Source of the DNA: Symbiodinium natans
Lineage: Eukaryota > Sar > Dinophyceae > Suessiales > Symbiodiniaceae
Length of the DNA stretch: 55,000 bases
Direction of reading: 5' to 3'
NCBI GenBank assembly: GCA_905221605.1
Contig: CAJNDS010002071.1
Coordinates: forward strand, 185,001 to 240,000
Below, piece after piece: positions 32,284 to 41,261 of the stretch. Numbering within the stretch: the stretch's first letter is position 1; each line of letters opens with the position of its first letter. A program made the translations under genes and the position numbers. The notes under the pieces are model-generated. The model saw nothing but the letters and a program-made list of their open reading frames with translations. It was not told where the DNA came from and made no database searches.

Positions 32284-35099
32284 AAGCCCAAGGCGTTGTT
32301 GAAGAAGACAAAGCCGTCGACGAAGGGTACCAGCTGAAAAAGGCCAGAGCCGACTGTCAGTAGTTTTCCAAAGGCCAAAGAAAGAAGCTTCAGGACGTCA
32401 GCGGGGTCCAACTTTACAGCCTGGTGTCTGGCAGCCCGTCCTCGAGTTTTTGGGGAACGAATCTGTAGGATGCCATATTCAACTCCCGGGCCGCAGTCCT
32501 CAGGCAGGATGAGATCGGAGCGAAGCGCTCCAATGATCTCGCCTGCTCGTAGCAGTCCAGTCCACCCTAAGGCCAGAGCTGCAGCTTCCCTAAGCCAGCC
32601 CCACGCTAGTGCTGTAGCGAGAATCGCCAGGAGGATACCTTTGGGCATGGCCTTATGATGCTCATGTGGCTCCTCGGCCTGCCAGGCAAAAGCCAAGTCC
32701 CAAGCGGCAGATAAGTTCCGCCGCAGACTGGGTCGCAAAGATGCTACGGCATTGATCGTCTCAGAGAATTTTCCATAGGCGACTCCTGACTTGAACATGT
32801 ACTGGCCATACTTGACCAATGCGGCAGCGACAGCTTCAGCCTTGCCTAGGGGCAGATCCAGCAGGTATGAAAGAGATGTACGCTCATTCCTGATCAGCCA
32901 AGTATCAAATGCATGGGCAAGCTTAGCGCGATTCTCGCGGGTGACTGGTCGAACAATCCGGTCAGCAACGAGCGTGATGGGCCCCCTTCTCTCAGCTCTG
33001 CGGGCGTCAGCAGGTGTCGCAGGTGCTGGTGTGGCCATGGCTCGGGCGAGGCTGCTAAGGACTACAACCCTAACAACGAAACCAGCACCGAACAACGAAG
33101 CCGAACCAGTGAGACAGAGACTCAAGAGAGAAAGGAAGGTAGAAGAGAGTAGGCGAGGGGAGGGGCTCCTGGAGAAAGAACGGCGAGGGTAGAAAGGCTT
33201 GGCAACTTGGAGACGGCTACAGAGGTGACGCCCGGCCCCGCACGCAGGCCTGCGATTAGACTCCCTGCACGCTTCAGAAAACGGCGGCCCGCGGCTCGCG
33301 AACCAGCCGAGAAGAGGCAGGCAGCAAGAGAGCACAACAGCAGCAGCGCAGATGAGCAGGAGGCCGCAGTGGACAGAGGGACGGGCGATCTCCCCGTCGC
33401 AAGGCTCAAAAGGGGAAGAAGGAGATGAGCCCTCGGAGGCGACAGGGAAGGCAGCAGCTGACAGAGCACCACAACGTTGGACGCATGTGACCACGATGAA
33501 GATCCGAGCCCAGGAGGCAAGGGGCCTCGAGAGCTTCAGGACAGCAAGCGCGTGGCACTGATCGACAGTGAAAGCTTTGTGAATCGCAACAGCTGCTCTC
33601 TCGGGGAGCTCCCTGAAGCGAGTGGGAGCATCTGCAGTATTCAGTCTTGTAGGAGCAAACCCTATGGCTAAGTATAAACCAAAAGCGAGCTGGAGCGCGG
33701 CAGCCCGCTGAAGGGCAGGAGTGAGCGCCCTCGAGGTCGATCGACCTTTTGCCAGGGCACTCTTTGCGACAGAAGAGTCGGAGAGCGCCGTGACTCGTGC
33801 GTCAGGCTCCTCCCGCGCGATGTTTCGCAACAGAGCAACAAGCGAAGCTAGCTCCAACACGTTGATGTGGCTAGAGGAACGCCAGGGTATGACGGTTGTG
33901 ACCTCCCATTTTGCCGCACAAAGGCAGTCATTGATAATGATGTTTTCAATGCCAGGGCGTTCACGCTGCTGAGGGGCACCAATTGCCTCAGCAAGAGTTT
34001 TTGCAATCTGGTACGCAAGACCAGGGCAAAAGGCAGCGGAGCCTTGACTGGCGGCCTTTTGGAGCCCTGCGTGAGGGTGACCCCCCTTGCACTTTAGCTC
34101 AAGCCGGTGCTTTGGGATTCCGAAGCCAAGGAATCGGAACTCCTTTCGGTGGGGACTCCCATACCTGCAACTAGCAAGATGCCACTCCTCGACTCCATTG
34201 CGACCTGCGACGGCCTTCCACCATCTTGTCCAGGCAAGCCTTGACAGTCTTGGCGTCACGAAGAGCGTGGGGACGTCCCAGTACCAGGCGATGCAGAAGA
34301 AAGCTAGGCATCGTTGAGCAAGCGCGCTCCCGATCTTGATCCTAGACTGCCCTCGGCTGATTCTTTCAGATTTCGCAGGAGTGCCCAGTTTGGGGTAAGC
34401 AGCAGGGCTGAAGGTGGCGCAAGGAGGGGAAAGAAAGAGCGACCTAGCTCTACCCGAAGCAAGCATAGAGCCAAGCCAGACTCCGAAAGATGCATCGAGG
34501 ATGTCAAAATGTGGGCTCTCAGAGATGTCTATGGGAGGCCCAACAACAAGCCCAAGCTCGGAGGCCTCCTTTGAGACGACAGCGGATCCTCCACATATCT
34601 CGATGAGGTCAAGGATGAACTCAGGTGCTCTGGGAATGTCCTCAGGATCAAGATGGGCCTCACAATCCTCGTCGGAGAGAGGGATGCCAGCTGCCCGGCA
34701 ATTTGCCCGCGCAGAGAAGTCAAGACGGCTGTAGCCCCCCTTCCTATCGCTACTCAACCAAAGGCTTCGACTAAGGTCTCGAGGGATGGTAGTCTTGCAT
34801 ATCGCACCCCGGCCAAGTGAGGCATCAGTGGCGTAGAGAGACTCAGAGTGCTCGGCACAAAGGTCGGAAGCGAAGAGCGGCATGAGGGCTCCACATAAGG
34901 CAAGCTCTTGGGCAGTGCGCCGGGAGAGGCCAATAGGCCTCTTCATGTCAGATGGGCAGGCGGTGGTCTTGGCAACAGGCTCAAAGACCTTAGACAGGAG
35001 AACCATGCAGCACCTTCTAAACATGGCAGCGGAGACAAGGGCCCCAGTGAGTTTTGACAAGAGGAGCGGGGACGAAATAGGGAGCCTGGCCGCACGCAA
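32211..35099 (-). CDS. RNase H with inserted cytosine-methylase-like domain, then tyrosine recombinase
   Basis: This is a 962-codon frame. Residues 88-120 (LYATDASLGRGAICKTT) start the RNase H fold. Residues 161-375 are a C5-methylase-like domain: DLIEICGGSAVVSKEASELG (SAM-binding motif I) and LFLSPPCATFS (motif IV with Cys, 34,427-34,419). VTPRLSRLAW stands where family members usually have ENP. RNase H resumes at 405-495: SSHINVLELASL, VTALSDSSVAKSAL, RLNTADAPTR. After a poorly conserved stretch, MATPAPATPADARR (33,038) begins the recombinase, with the box I Arg in GWTGLLRAGEIIGAL (about 32,550). Loss of ENP suggests the methylase may not be active. Confidence 0.7.
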   Translation of the reverse strand: MRAARLPISSPLLLSKLTGALVSAAMFRRCCMVLLSKVFEPVAKTTACPSDMKRPIGLSRRTAQELALCGALMPLFASDLCAEHSESLYATDASLGRGAICKTTIPRDLSRSLWLSSDRKGGYSRLDFSARANCRAAGIPLSDEDCEAHLDPEDIPRAPEFILDLIEICGGSAVVSKEASELGLVVGPPIDISESPHFDILDASFGVWLGSMLASGRARSLFLSPPCATFSPAAYPKLGTPAKSERISRGQSRIKIGSALAQRCLAFFCIAWYWDVPTLFVTPRLSRLAWTRWWKAVAGRNGVEEWHLASCRYGSPHRKEFRFLGFGIPKHRLELKCKGGHPHAGLQKAASQGSAAFCPGLAYQIAKTLAEAIGAPQQRERPGIENIIINDCLCAAKWEVTTVIPWRSSSHINVLELASLVALLRNIAREEPDARVTALSDSSVAKSALAKGRSTSRALTPALQRAAALQLAFGLYLAIGFAPTRLNTADAPTRFRELPERAAVAIHKAFTVDQCHALAVLKLSRPLASWARIFIVVTCVQRCGALSAAAFPVASEGSSPSSPFEPCDGEIARPSVHCGLLLICAAAVVLSCCLPLLGWFASRGPPFSEACRESNRRPACGAGRHLCSRLQVAKPFYPRRSFSRSPSPRLLSSTFLSLLSLCLTGSASLFGAGFVVRVVVLSSLARAMATPAPATPADARRAERRGPITLVADRIVRPVTRENRAKLAHAFDTWLIRNERTSLSYLLDLPLGKAEAVAAALVKYGQYMFKSGVAYGKFSETINAVASLRPSLRRNLSAAWDLAFAWQAEEPHEHHKAMPKGILLAILATALAWGWLREAAALALGWTGLLRAGEIIGALRSDLILPEDCGPGVEYGILQIRSPKTRGRAARHQAVKLDPADVLKLLSLAFGKLLTVGSGLFQLVPFVDGFVFFNNALGLCARERSSSSSRRCAQVAQPFCYT

Positions 35100-35655
35100 A
35101 CAGAGGACAGCAAGAGGTAAGCGCCGACTCAGGGGCAGCAGCCGTCACAAGGCCATTTCTTACGGCAGCGTCTCCAGAGATAACTTCGGCTCCGATTGCT
35201 TTGAAATTGGTGGCGCCAATGACGTCTTTTTCGGGAGATCCCATGACCTCCTCAGCTTTATACGCGCAGATCGCGGCTCGATGGAGCGCAGCGGCTTGGG
35301 TCTCCTCAGCTTTAGTAGCAGCTGGCACCACAGAGAGGCTGACAAAATCGTCGATGACAAGAGCAGCCCAGGTGTCAGACAAGGGAGCAGGACATCCTCC
35401 GAGAAGCCGCTGTCCATCAGGCAAAGCGCCATAGAAGGAAAGGAGTTGGGAGTGAGCCTCGAGGGCGTACTCCACGCCTAAATGGTCGCCTTGGAAAAGA
35501 GACATGAAGCATGGAGTGACCTCCGAGGGCACGAGGACGCCTTTTCTCTTGTTGTGGGAAGCGACGTCGCAGCTGGCGAGGCGGTGGCCCTCAAGCCCAC
35601 AAGTGAGAAGTGAGTGGGCCTGTTCGGCATAGCTCGCGTCATGAGGCGAATCCAC
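35017..35655 (-). pseudogene. YR-element reverse transcriptase, motifs B and C
   Basis: CFMSLFQGDHLGVEYALEAH (about 35,500) corresponds to the motif B region. WAALVIDDFVSLS (about 35,365) is motif C with the catalytic Asp pair. SPEKDVIGATNFKAIGAEV is the start of the thumb. The frame changes again near 35,100, where the next segment takes over. Confidence 0.7.
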
Positions 35656-35674
35656 AGAGCTGGAACCCTCGGCA

Positions 35675-36325
35675 TCAAAGGACTCGGGCGAGAAGGAAAA
35701 ACCCAGGTGAACACGCCCTCTCCTCCGAGACTCGCATCTGGTGATAGAAATCCTTGCGGTCGCTTATAAAAGCAACGACTTTCTGGGAGTATCTTTTCAC
35801 GAGGAGTGAGACCAGCTGGGCTCCGCACGGTAGGTTTTTGGAGGGTCCACTGATAGAGTACTCAAGACAATTCTGGGCCCTGCGGCCCCCTATCTGCCTG
35901 TCCCTGGAATCATCCTTGAATGCGTTGAAAACGCGGCAAGCAGTGCGCAAGTTGGGCGGGCCCCGCTTGAGGTGCAAAATGTTCTGTGTGGACCAGAGGA
36001 GAGCCAGTCGATGGTTCTCTGTGGGACTCTCAAGACTAACGTCCGGAAGATCTGCCCAAGTGGGGTCAAGGCCATGTTGCAGTATCTTGGGTTCTTGGTA
36101 CGGCAGCCATAATACGCCATCTAGCCACAGCTTTGCGTCCCAGTTTCCCCTGCCACTGATCCTCAGTCGGGAGACATCGAGAGGCCTGTAGGGCTGGAGC
36201 TGGGGCAATGACCTGTCAGGCTGAATTGACGGCACAGTGTCAAGAAGCAGCTTATCCTTACCGAAAGAACCCGGACCCTTACCTAAAGAACCCGGACACC
36301 CAACCCCAGGTTGCGCAAGTGGCAC
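35675..36325 (-). pseudogene. YR-element reverse transcriptase, fingers and motif A
   Basis: Contains KLWLDGVLWLPYQEPKIL, FNAFKDDSRDRQIGGRRAQN, SGPSKNLPCGAQL and VVAFISDRKDFYHQ (35,776-35,738), where SDRKDFYHQ is motif A in the form seen in dinoflagellate YR-type RTs. The frame then drifts and the next RT motifs are in another phase, so a break lies near 35,700. Confidence 0.7.
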
Positions 36326-36420
36326 ATTTGCAGGAAGCGGCTTAGCCCGGGGCAGGGGATTACCTACGGAACCACTAGGGTCACTAAGGAAGGGATAGGC
36401 CTTGGGGTACCCAACCCCAC

Positions 36421-37350
36421 TTACCCCCGGGGGTGGAGGATTCCCTCAGAACCTGAAGAGCTAGGGAGGGGTCCAGGCTTAGGGAAACCACGTAGGCACG
36501 GCAGCGCCTGAGCGCAGTCATCATGGCCAGCCAAGGCAGATGGCACAGCTGCGGGGGACGGCTTAGCCCCGGGCGAGGGATTACCTAAAGAACCCGACGA
36601 ACTAGGGAGGGGTCCAGGATTAGGGGAACCAACCCGGCTGAATGCGTCATGTGGAGATTCAAGGGCTGGCCTCACTATGTCAGCAGTAGCGAGGCCAGAA
36701 CTCACAACCTTCGGAGGTGGGCTGGGAAGTCCGTGGCCGGCCTGAGGAGCCGAAGGCGGTTCACAGAAAGGCTCGTCCAGCATGGAGGACGCGTAAGAGC
36801 CCTGGCTCGAGGCGCATATAGCAGAAGCAAGGTGCTCGAGCTCGAGAAGTTTGCAAACTAATTCAGGACCCGACCTGCCAGGTACCAGAAGCATCTGCTC
36901 CTGGCGGGAGTCACACGCTATCAAGAACTTCCAGATGCGTTTAAAGCATCGCCTCTGGTGGGGATTTGGATGTCTCCACAGCAACTCGGTCTGAGAGGGC
37001 CACTTCAACTGGTCATGAAGGAAATTCAAAGCCATAACGACACAGTGGAGGGCGCGCCGCAATCTAAGCCGACGCCACTCAGATTTAGCAAGCCGTGGGC
37101 CACTGCTCTGGAAGATGCCCAAGAAAGGGGCCGGCAGTGGAAAGATAGCGGAAGCTGGGGCAGTGCCGCAGCAGCTGTGCGGAGAACGGAAAGAAAAGGC
37201 CAGGAAAGCCGAGAATGGAGTCCTGGCGCGGACCAACCACCTCGGCAGGGCAGCAAAGAAAGAGGAAGCCGTGCAGACTTCCGAGAGGGCAGCGTGCACA
37301 ACGTCGGCTGATGGTGGTGGGGGCAAGCCATTAAAAGGGGCGCCGTCGCC
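36421..37350 (-). pseudogene. RT-upstream segment of the YR element
   Basis: After the Gag-like stop another frame (phase of 39,444) carries credible coding: ALHCVVMALNFLHDQL, HPNPHQRRCFKRIWKFL, CKLLELEHLASAIC, then Pro/Ser-rich linkers with a repeated SSSGSxGxxxP motif. The upstream part of that same frame (37,400-39,444) is shadow of the Gag-like ORF. This segment normally leads into RT. Confidence 0.5.
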
Positions 37351-37379
37351 ACTCGTATCACCAGACAGAGCGGGCGGCC

Positions 37380-39095
37380 TCATTGGGCCGGCTGCTGTTG
37401 CTTTTTCCGAGGGGGCTTCTTTGGACTGGCAGCCGTCTGGGGCCTGTCGCCTGGGGCTTCGGAGCCACTGTGCGAAGCCCTTCCTTTTTGGTTTTCCAGC
37501 CTGCGACTGGTTATCACCTCGAGCTCCTTCATGTAAGCAAGGACAACGGCCACCCATCGTTGAGCAGCCAGCGGCGCGAACGCTCTTGCCTGAATCCCCG
37601 TTTGAAGAGCTCTGTCCGAGAAGAGGGCGGCCGGCGGTTCTTCCAGAAAGGTCAGCTGAAACCCTAGGTCGAGCCGACCACCGTCTAGAGCACCCTGTTC
37701 CAAACAAACGGCCAGGAGGGCCAGGTGGTCTGCCGCCTGGGCAGTCTTTCCAGCCTGCATCGCGTCCAAGGCATTTGCAACCTGGAAAGCCAGAATACCT
37801 AGGTCCTTTGCGCGGTGGAATCCTCCGAATCTCTCCCAATACCTCGTAAGACAGACTCCGTGGCTCAAGAGCTCGGCCGGATCGGAAGAGTGGCTGCTGG
37901 CAGGGGACATGCGGCGGGCCATGTTTTGGAGGACAGCGTGGTAGAAGACGCCTTTGTTGCTGGCGAGCTCCTCCTGCAGCTTTGCTCGTTGGTTTGCCCC
38001 TCGAGCCCCCACTGATGCTCCGGGCAGGCTGAGATCCGCGGTGTCTCCTGTGGACGGCTGTGCAACCAGAGCTGTGAGTGCTTGGGACTGCGCCAGCACC
38101 GCCTGAGCCAAGGGTGACTCGGAGCTCTGGGGATTGGCTAGGTTCTCGGCAGCCTCCTCGCACTCCTGTTCTGGGAATGTCATGAGGGTGTGCGGCGGGG
38201 CTGCAGTTGGACGACGCCCCGGGGGAGGACCGATTAGCCCACCAAGCCCTGCGGCCGGGAGGAACTTTGGGGAAGCTCCTAGCCCCAGCGGCGCCGCAAG
38301 CTGAGCCACAGTGGAACCAGGCCCGGCAACTGGAGGGGGCGAAGGCTGCAGCAGTTGCTGCTGTTGTAAGGCTGCCTGCGCCTTTGCTAGCTCCTCGACC
38401 TGAGCAGCCAGCCCCGGGATCACTGCCGTGATCTGCTGAAGCTGCTGGGCGAGCAGCGCCGTGGTGGGTCGCTTCGGTTTTGCCACAACAGGGTTTGCAG
38501 ACTTTGCGGTAGCGGTATCCAAGCCGGCGGCCCGCTGCAGAGGATCTTCCCTGCTCAGCCTGAGCACGGGGCGCTTCCTGACAGGTGGAGGGAGCTCGTC
38601 TGCAGAGTAGAACGCCAACCTTTCGCCTACCTCCTCCTGTGGTTGCTGTGCCCACTCCAGGGCGACCTGCAAAGCAACGGAAGGGTCTGGGATCAAGTCG
38701 GGCTGATCCGGGCAGAAGGAAAGGAGCAACTCGGGATCTTCGGCCTGGTTGACGGCGTAAAGCTTGGCAAGAACCGCAGTTGAGAAGTCCACAAGCAATG
38801 CCGTGAGCACCATATCTGCAACAGGAACCACCTCTGAACCAACCAGGCGCACAGCACCAACCTCTTTTACCCGAGAAGGGCCCAGTAAGTCGGGCACTGG
38901 GGCCAAAACTCCCTGGACCAACTCCTCCTCGGGGATGGCCCCCGCAGGCAGCAGTAGCAGGAGACCATGTTCTCTTTTTAGCAGGACAATGGCCTGGGAT
39001 TCGACGATTGAGTCTCCATCCCCAGCATGCTCGTACACAAAGAGGGAAGGCGCCTCGCTGAACACCTTCACATCGTCGGGACCGAAGGTGGCCAT
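37380..39095 (-). CDS. Gag-like ORF of the YR element (571 aa)
   Basis: It starts MATFGPDDVKVFSEAP and stops at 37,380. The N-terminal third is mixed alpha/beta with a hydrophobic run (LLLLLPAGAIPEEEL). The middle is Gln/Ala/Pro-rich (LQQITAVIPGLAAQVEELAK). The C-terminal part is helical (FYHAVLQNMARRM, LTRYWERFGGFHRAKDLG, WVAVVLAYMKELEVIT) and ends in a basic Lys/Pro/Gln tail, as expected for nucleic-acid binding. There is no zinc knuckle. Position before RT suggests Gag; no sequence family was recognised with certainty. Confidence 0.6.
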   Translation of the reverse strand: MATFGPDDVKVFSEAPSLFVYEHAGDGDSIVESQAIVLLKREHGLLLLLPAGAIPEEELVQGVLAPVPDLLGPSRVKEVGAVRLVGSEVVPVADMVLTALLVDFSTAVLAKLYAVNQAEDPELLLSFCPDQPDLIPDPSVALQVALEWAQQPQEEVGERLAFYSADELPPPVRKRPVLRLSREDPLQRAAGLDTATAKSANPVVAKPKRPTTALLAQQLQQITAVIPGLAAQVEELAKAQAALQQQQLLQPSPPPVAGPGSTVAQLAAPLGLGASPKFLPAAGLGGLIGPPPGRRPTAAPPHTLMTFPEQECEEAAENLANPQSSESPLAQAVLAQSQALTALVAQPSTGDTADLSLPGASVGARGANQRAKLQEELASNKGVFYHAVLQNMARRMSPASSHSSDPAELLSHGVCLTRYWERFGGFHRAKDLGILAFQVANALDAMQAGKTAQAADHLALLAVCLEQGALDGGRLDLGFQLTFLEEPPAALFSDRALQTGIQARAFAPLAAQRWVAVVLAYMKELEVITSRRLENQKGRASHSGSEAPGDRPQTAASPKKPPRKKQQQPAQ

Positions 39096-39097
39096 GA

Positions 39098-39364
39098 TCA
39101 GCGACCCAAAGGCCAGGTGAGGCCGGAAGCAGTGGTGTAAGCACGCGCTTCACTTTCCGATGGGAAAGCGTGCGAGACCACGGGGCTTCCCTCAAGGGGA
39201 CCGACAGCGGAAGAGAAGGCACGATAAGTGCGGTACAAAGCAGGCTCAAAGTTACCCCCCCAACCACACAATAGAACTTGGGTGCGAAGGGGATCGTGGG
39301 CGAAGGCAAGGGTGAACCAACCCTGTGAGCAAGGACTTCTCTCGCCCAGCACCCGGCACGCCAC
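39098..39364 (-). pseudogene. RNase-H1 N-terminal / Cauli-VI-like domain segment
   Basis: The frame reads NFEPALYRTYRAFSSAV, then SPVVSHAFPSESEARAY. In the adjoining frame just upstream is PKFYCVVGG. Together these follow the hybrid-binding pattern (FYxVxxG, a turn with Tyr, then HxFxSxxEAxxY) seen in RNase H1 N-termini and caulimovirus-VI-like domains, known to bind RNA/DNA hybrids. One frame change falls inside the domain. It lies just upstream of the Gag-like ORF, so the two may once have been one protein. Confidence 0.45.
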
Positions 39365-39401
39365 GCTCGGCGGATCCGATCTTCACCACTGAGTTGGCCC
39401 G

Positions 39402-39984
39402 TCACGGACAGGCCTCGGCCCAACACCAAGAGATTGGAGGGCAAGGAGGGAAGGCGGCCTCAGTACCTGCTCGGCCCACGGTAGGGTCCGGGGCCCTGGG
39501 GGCCTGCAATTGCACCTGGGAAGCGGCAGGGACCGATTGGGATACGTGACTGGCAGGATCAGGAACAGGAGAGTTCCCACGGGGCGACTGCACACAATGA
39601 AAGGAGGTTTCTGATGGTTCTGGCACCTCAAAGTCCTGCAGATGGGCCAGGAATGCGCTCACCTCAGGAAGCGGACCCCTAATAGTAACCTCAAGAGAAC
39701 CAACCCTAGTAGTTAACGGAAGATCCCTATGACCCTGGCCTTGCATGCAAATATCCGCGCAGCCGCGCATTGAGGGCTTGCTCTTGGCCCACCTGTGTGA
39801 AGGAAGGCCTGAAATGGAAGAAAAGGCAGGCAGTGGAGACAGCGCCAGAGATGAAGCCAAGGAGAAGGGCGAGGACAATGGTCGGCCAAGAAGCGGGATG
39901 ACAGTAGAACGGACAAGCCAAGCCGAACAAGTTCGTACTCAAAGCCCGAACCCCGAAATCCAATCCGAAGGACAACCAATCCAT
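39402..39984 (-). pseudogene. First ORF of the YR element: small protein with a membrane segment
   Basis: An ATG directly after repeat A1 (39,984-39,982) starts MDWLSFGLDFG. A hydrophobic stretch, TIVLALLLGFISGAVSTACL, could span a membrane, and QEQALNARLRGYLHARPGS follows. Near 39,730 the frame changes, and the coding continues with HRDLPLTTRVGSLEVTIRG and PEVSAFLAHLQDFEVPEP. I know no function; a membrane anchor or leader region of Gag is possible. Confidence 0.5.
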
Positions 39985-40033
39985 AGAAGCTTGAGGCGGC
40001 GCATCAGACGTACTCTCCTTGCTTATGGGTCAA
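39985..40033 (-). repeat. Repeat A1 (49 bp), element 5' end
   Basis: AGAAGCTTGAGGCGGCGCAT through GGGTCAA on the plus strand, the partner of A2. The first ORF begins one base inside it. Confidence 0.9.
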
Positions 40034-40560
40034 ATATGAAGGCCCCTTCAGATTGAAATTATCGAATTGTTTTTACTTCCCCTTTGCGGGAGGGGGCCAG
40101 GCCCCCCCCCCTTCAGGATTTACTTTCTTCAAATTTCCTCAAACTATTCAAACTATTGAAAATATTTGAAATGTGCAAAAAACTTACATGATTTAATTAA
40201 ACCCCCTCCCCGAATCAGATAATTTAAATATGAAGGCCTCTATTTCTATTTCTATATGAAGGCACCTCCATATTCAATTTATTTAATTCTCCTCCCCGAA
40301 TTAAGTAATGTAAATATGAAGGCCCCTCCACATATAAGTTATTTAAATTATTTCATTTGGGTGGGAGAATTAACTAATTTAAAAATCTAAATAAATTAAA
40401 TGATTTAGTTCCTAACAAAGGGGGGGAGCTCCCCCCTTCTGGAGGGCATGAAATACACAACTGTTTTTTTATATGAAGATCCCTATTTAAATATGAAGGC
40501 CCCTTCAGATTTACGTTAATTAATTCCCCCGGTGGGAGGGGGCCAGGCCCTTTTAGTAAT
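40032..40560. repeat. AT-rich tandem repeat (about 457-bp period), right flank and unoccupied target copy
   Basis: ATATGAAGGCCCCTTCAGAT starts at 40,034 and again at 40,491; both are followed by a GGGAGGGGGCCAGGCCC block. Shorter related pieces (TATGAAGGC with C-rich and TTTAA-rich parts) occur between. The copy at 40,481-40,512 is uninterrupted, whereas the copy at 31,503/40,032 carries the YR element. Confidence 0.8.
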
Positions 40561-41261
40561 TTTTTTTAACACATTAATGTAAGTTGGAAATCCCCCGAGG
40601 CTTCCCGGGCCATGCCTGGCAAGGGCTCTTTCTGACAATGGTAGAATCAGGAAACTGCGGTTGACTTGATATTCCGTCATAAAGCATGAGCCAATGCTTT
40701 CGAAGTCGGCTATGTCTCTGCCGTCTACCTCGAGCTGGTCACAGCATCTATGCTCCGGAGCACCCACACTCAGACACCAAACAACCAACCAAGCACCACG
40801 AGCAGCAATGGCAACGCAATGGCTTCACAGTGACATAGCACTCCCCTGTTTTCACCGATCAAGAGAGTCAAGCTCAAGAGACTGAACGCTGGTCAGGTCC
40901 AGGCTTGTGGGCTGATCGCCCGTTGAGGCTTTGGACACGCGGCTGCCTGTGACTGCGCTGGAAGAAGGCTCATTCTTGCGTCTCCTCCACCATCGATGAC
41001 GCGACTAGCCGCTGGCCGGTAGCCGGCTTGCTTCCATGCTATCGGGAGCCCTTTCTCTTTCACCGCAGGTGCACGGGACAGCTGCCACAAAATGCGGTAA
41101 CAGTTGGAAAATAGGCACCGGAACTCCGTTCTCTAGCCTAGAAGATGGCACTCCTGCCAAGACTGCAGGGTCCAAAACTCACGTCCTTGTCGTTCGGTGA
41201 TCCATTTCTGGTAAAGCGCATCTATCAGCATCAGCGCCTGGGATGTGAGCCGAGCTGCACT
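40561..41261. other. No gene recognised
   Basis: Spacer between the AT-rich repeat and the 3' end of the CPSII gene. Short frames only; no motif or repeat stands out. Confidence 0.6.

Larger units (their letters stand above)
31502..40033 (-). mobile_element. Tyrosine-recombinase (DIRS/PAT-like) retroelement with split direct repeats
   Basis: Read on the minus strand the order is A1 (40,033-39,985), coding region, B1 (31,894-31,733), A2 (31,734-31,686), a 22-bp spacer and B2 (31,663-31,502), the split-direct-repeat layout of PAT/Ngaro-type YR elements. The coding order is membrane ORF, RNase-H1/Cauli-VI-like domain, Gag-like ORF, RT, RNase H with an inserted methylase-like domain, and tyrosine recombinase. 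There is no target duplication: all four repeat junctions share AA, and joining the flanks gives CCCTATTTAA-ATATGAAGGCC, present uninterrupted at 40,481-40,500. The reading frame changes at least five times, so this copy is probably dead. Confidence 0.85.

Noticed and set aside
37400-39444. First two thirds of a 1,007-codon minus-strand frame
   Set aside because: It overlaps the Gag-like ORF in another phase and has the Arg/Gly/Ser-rich make-up of a shadow; only its last 300 codons look real.
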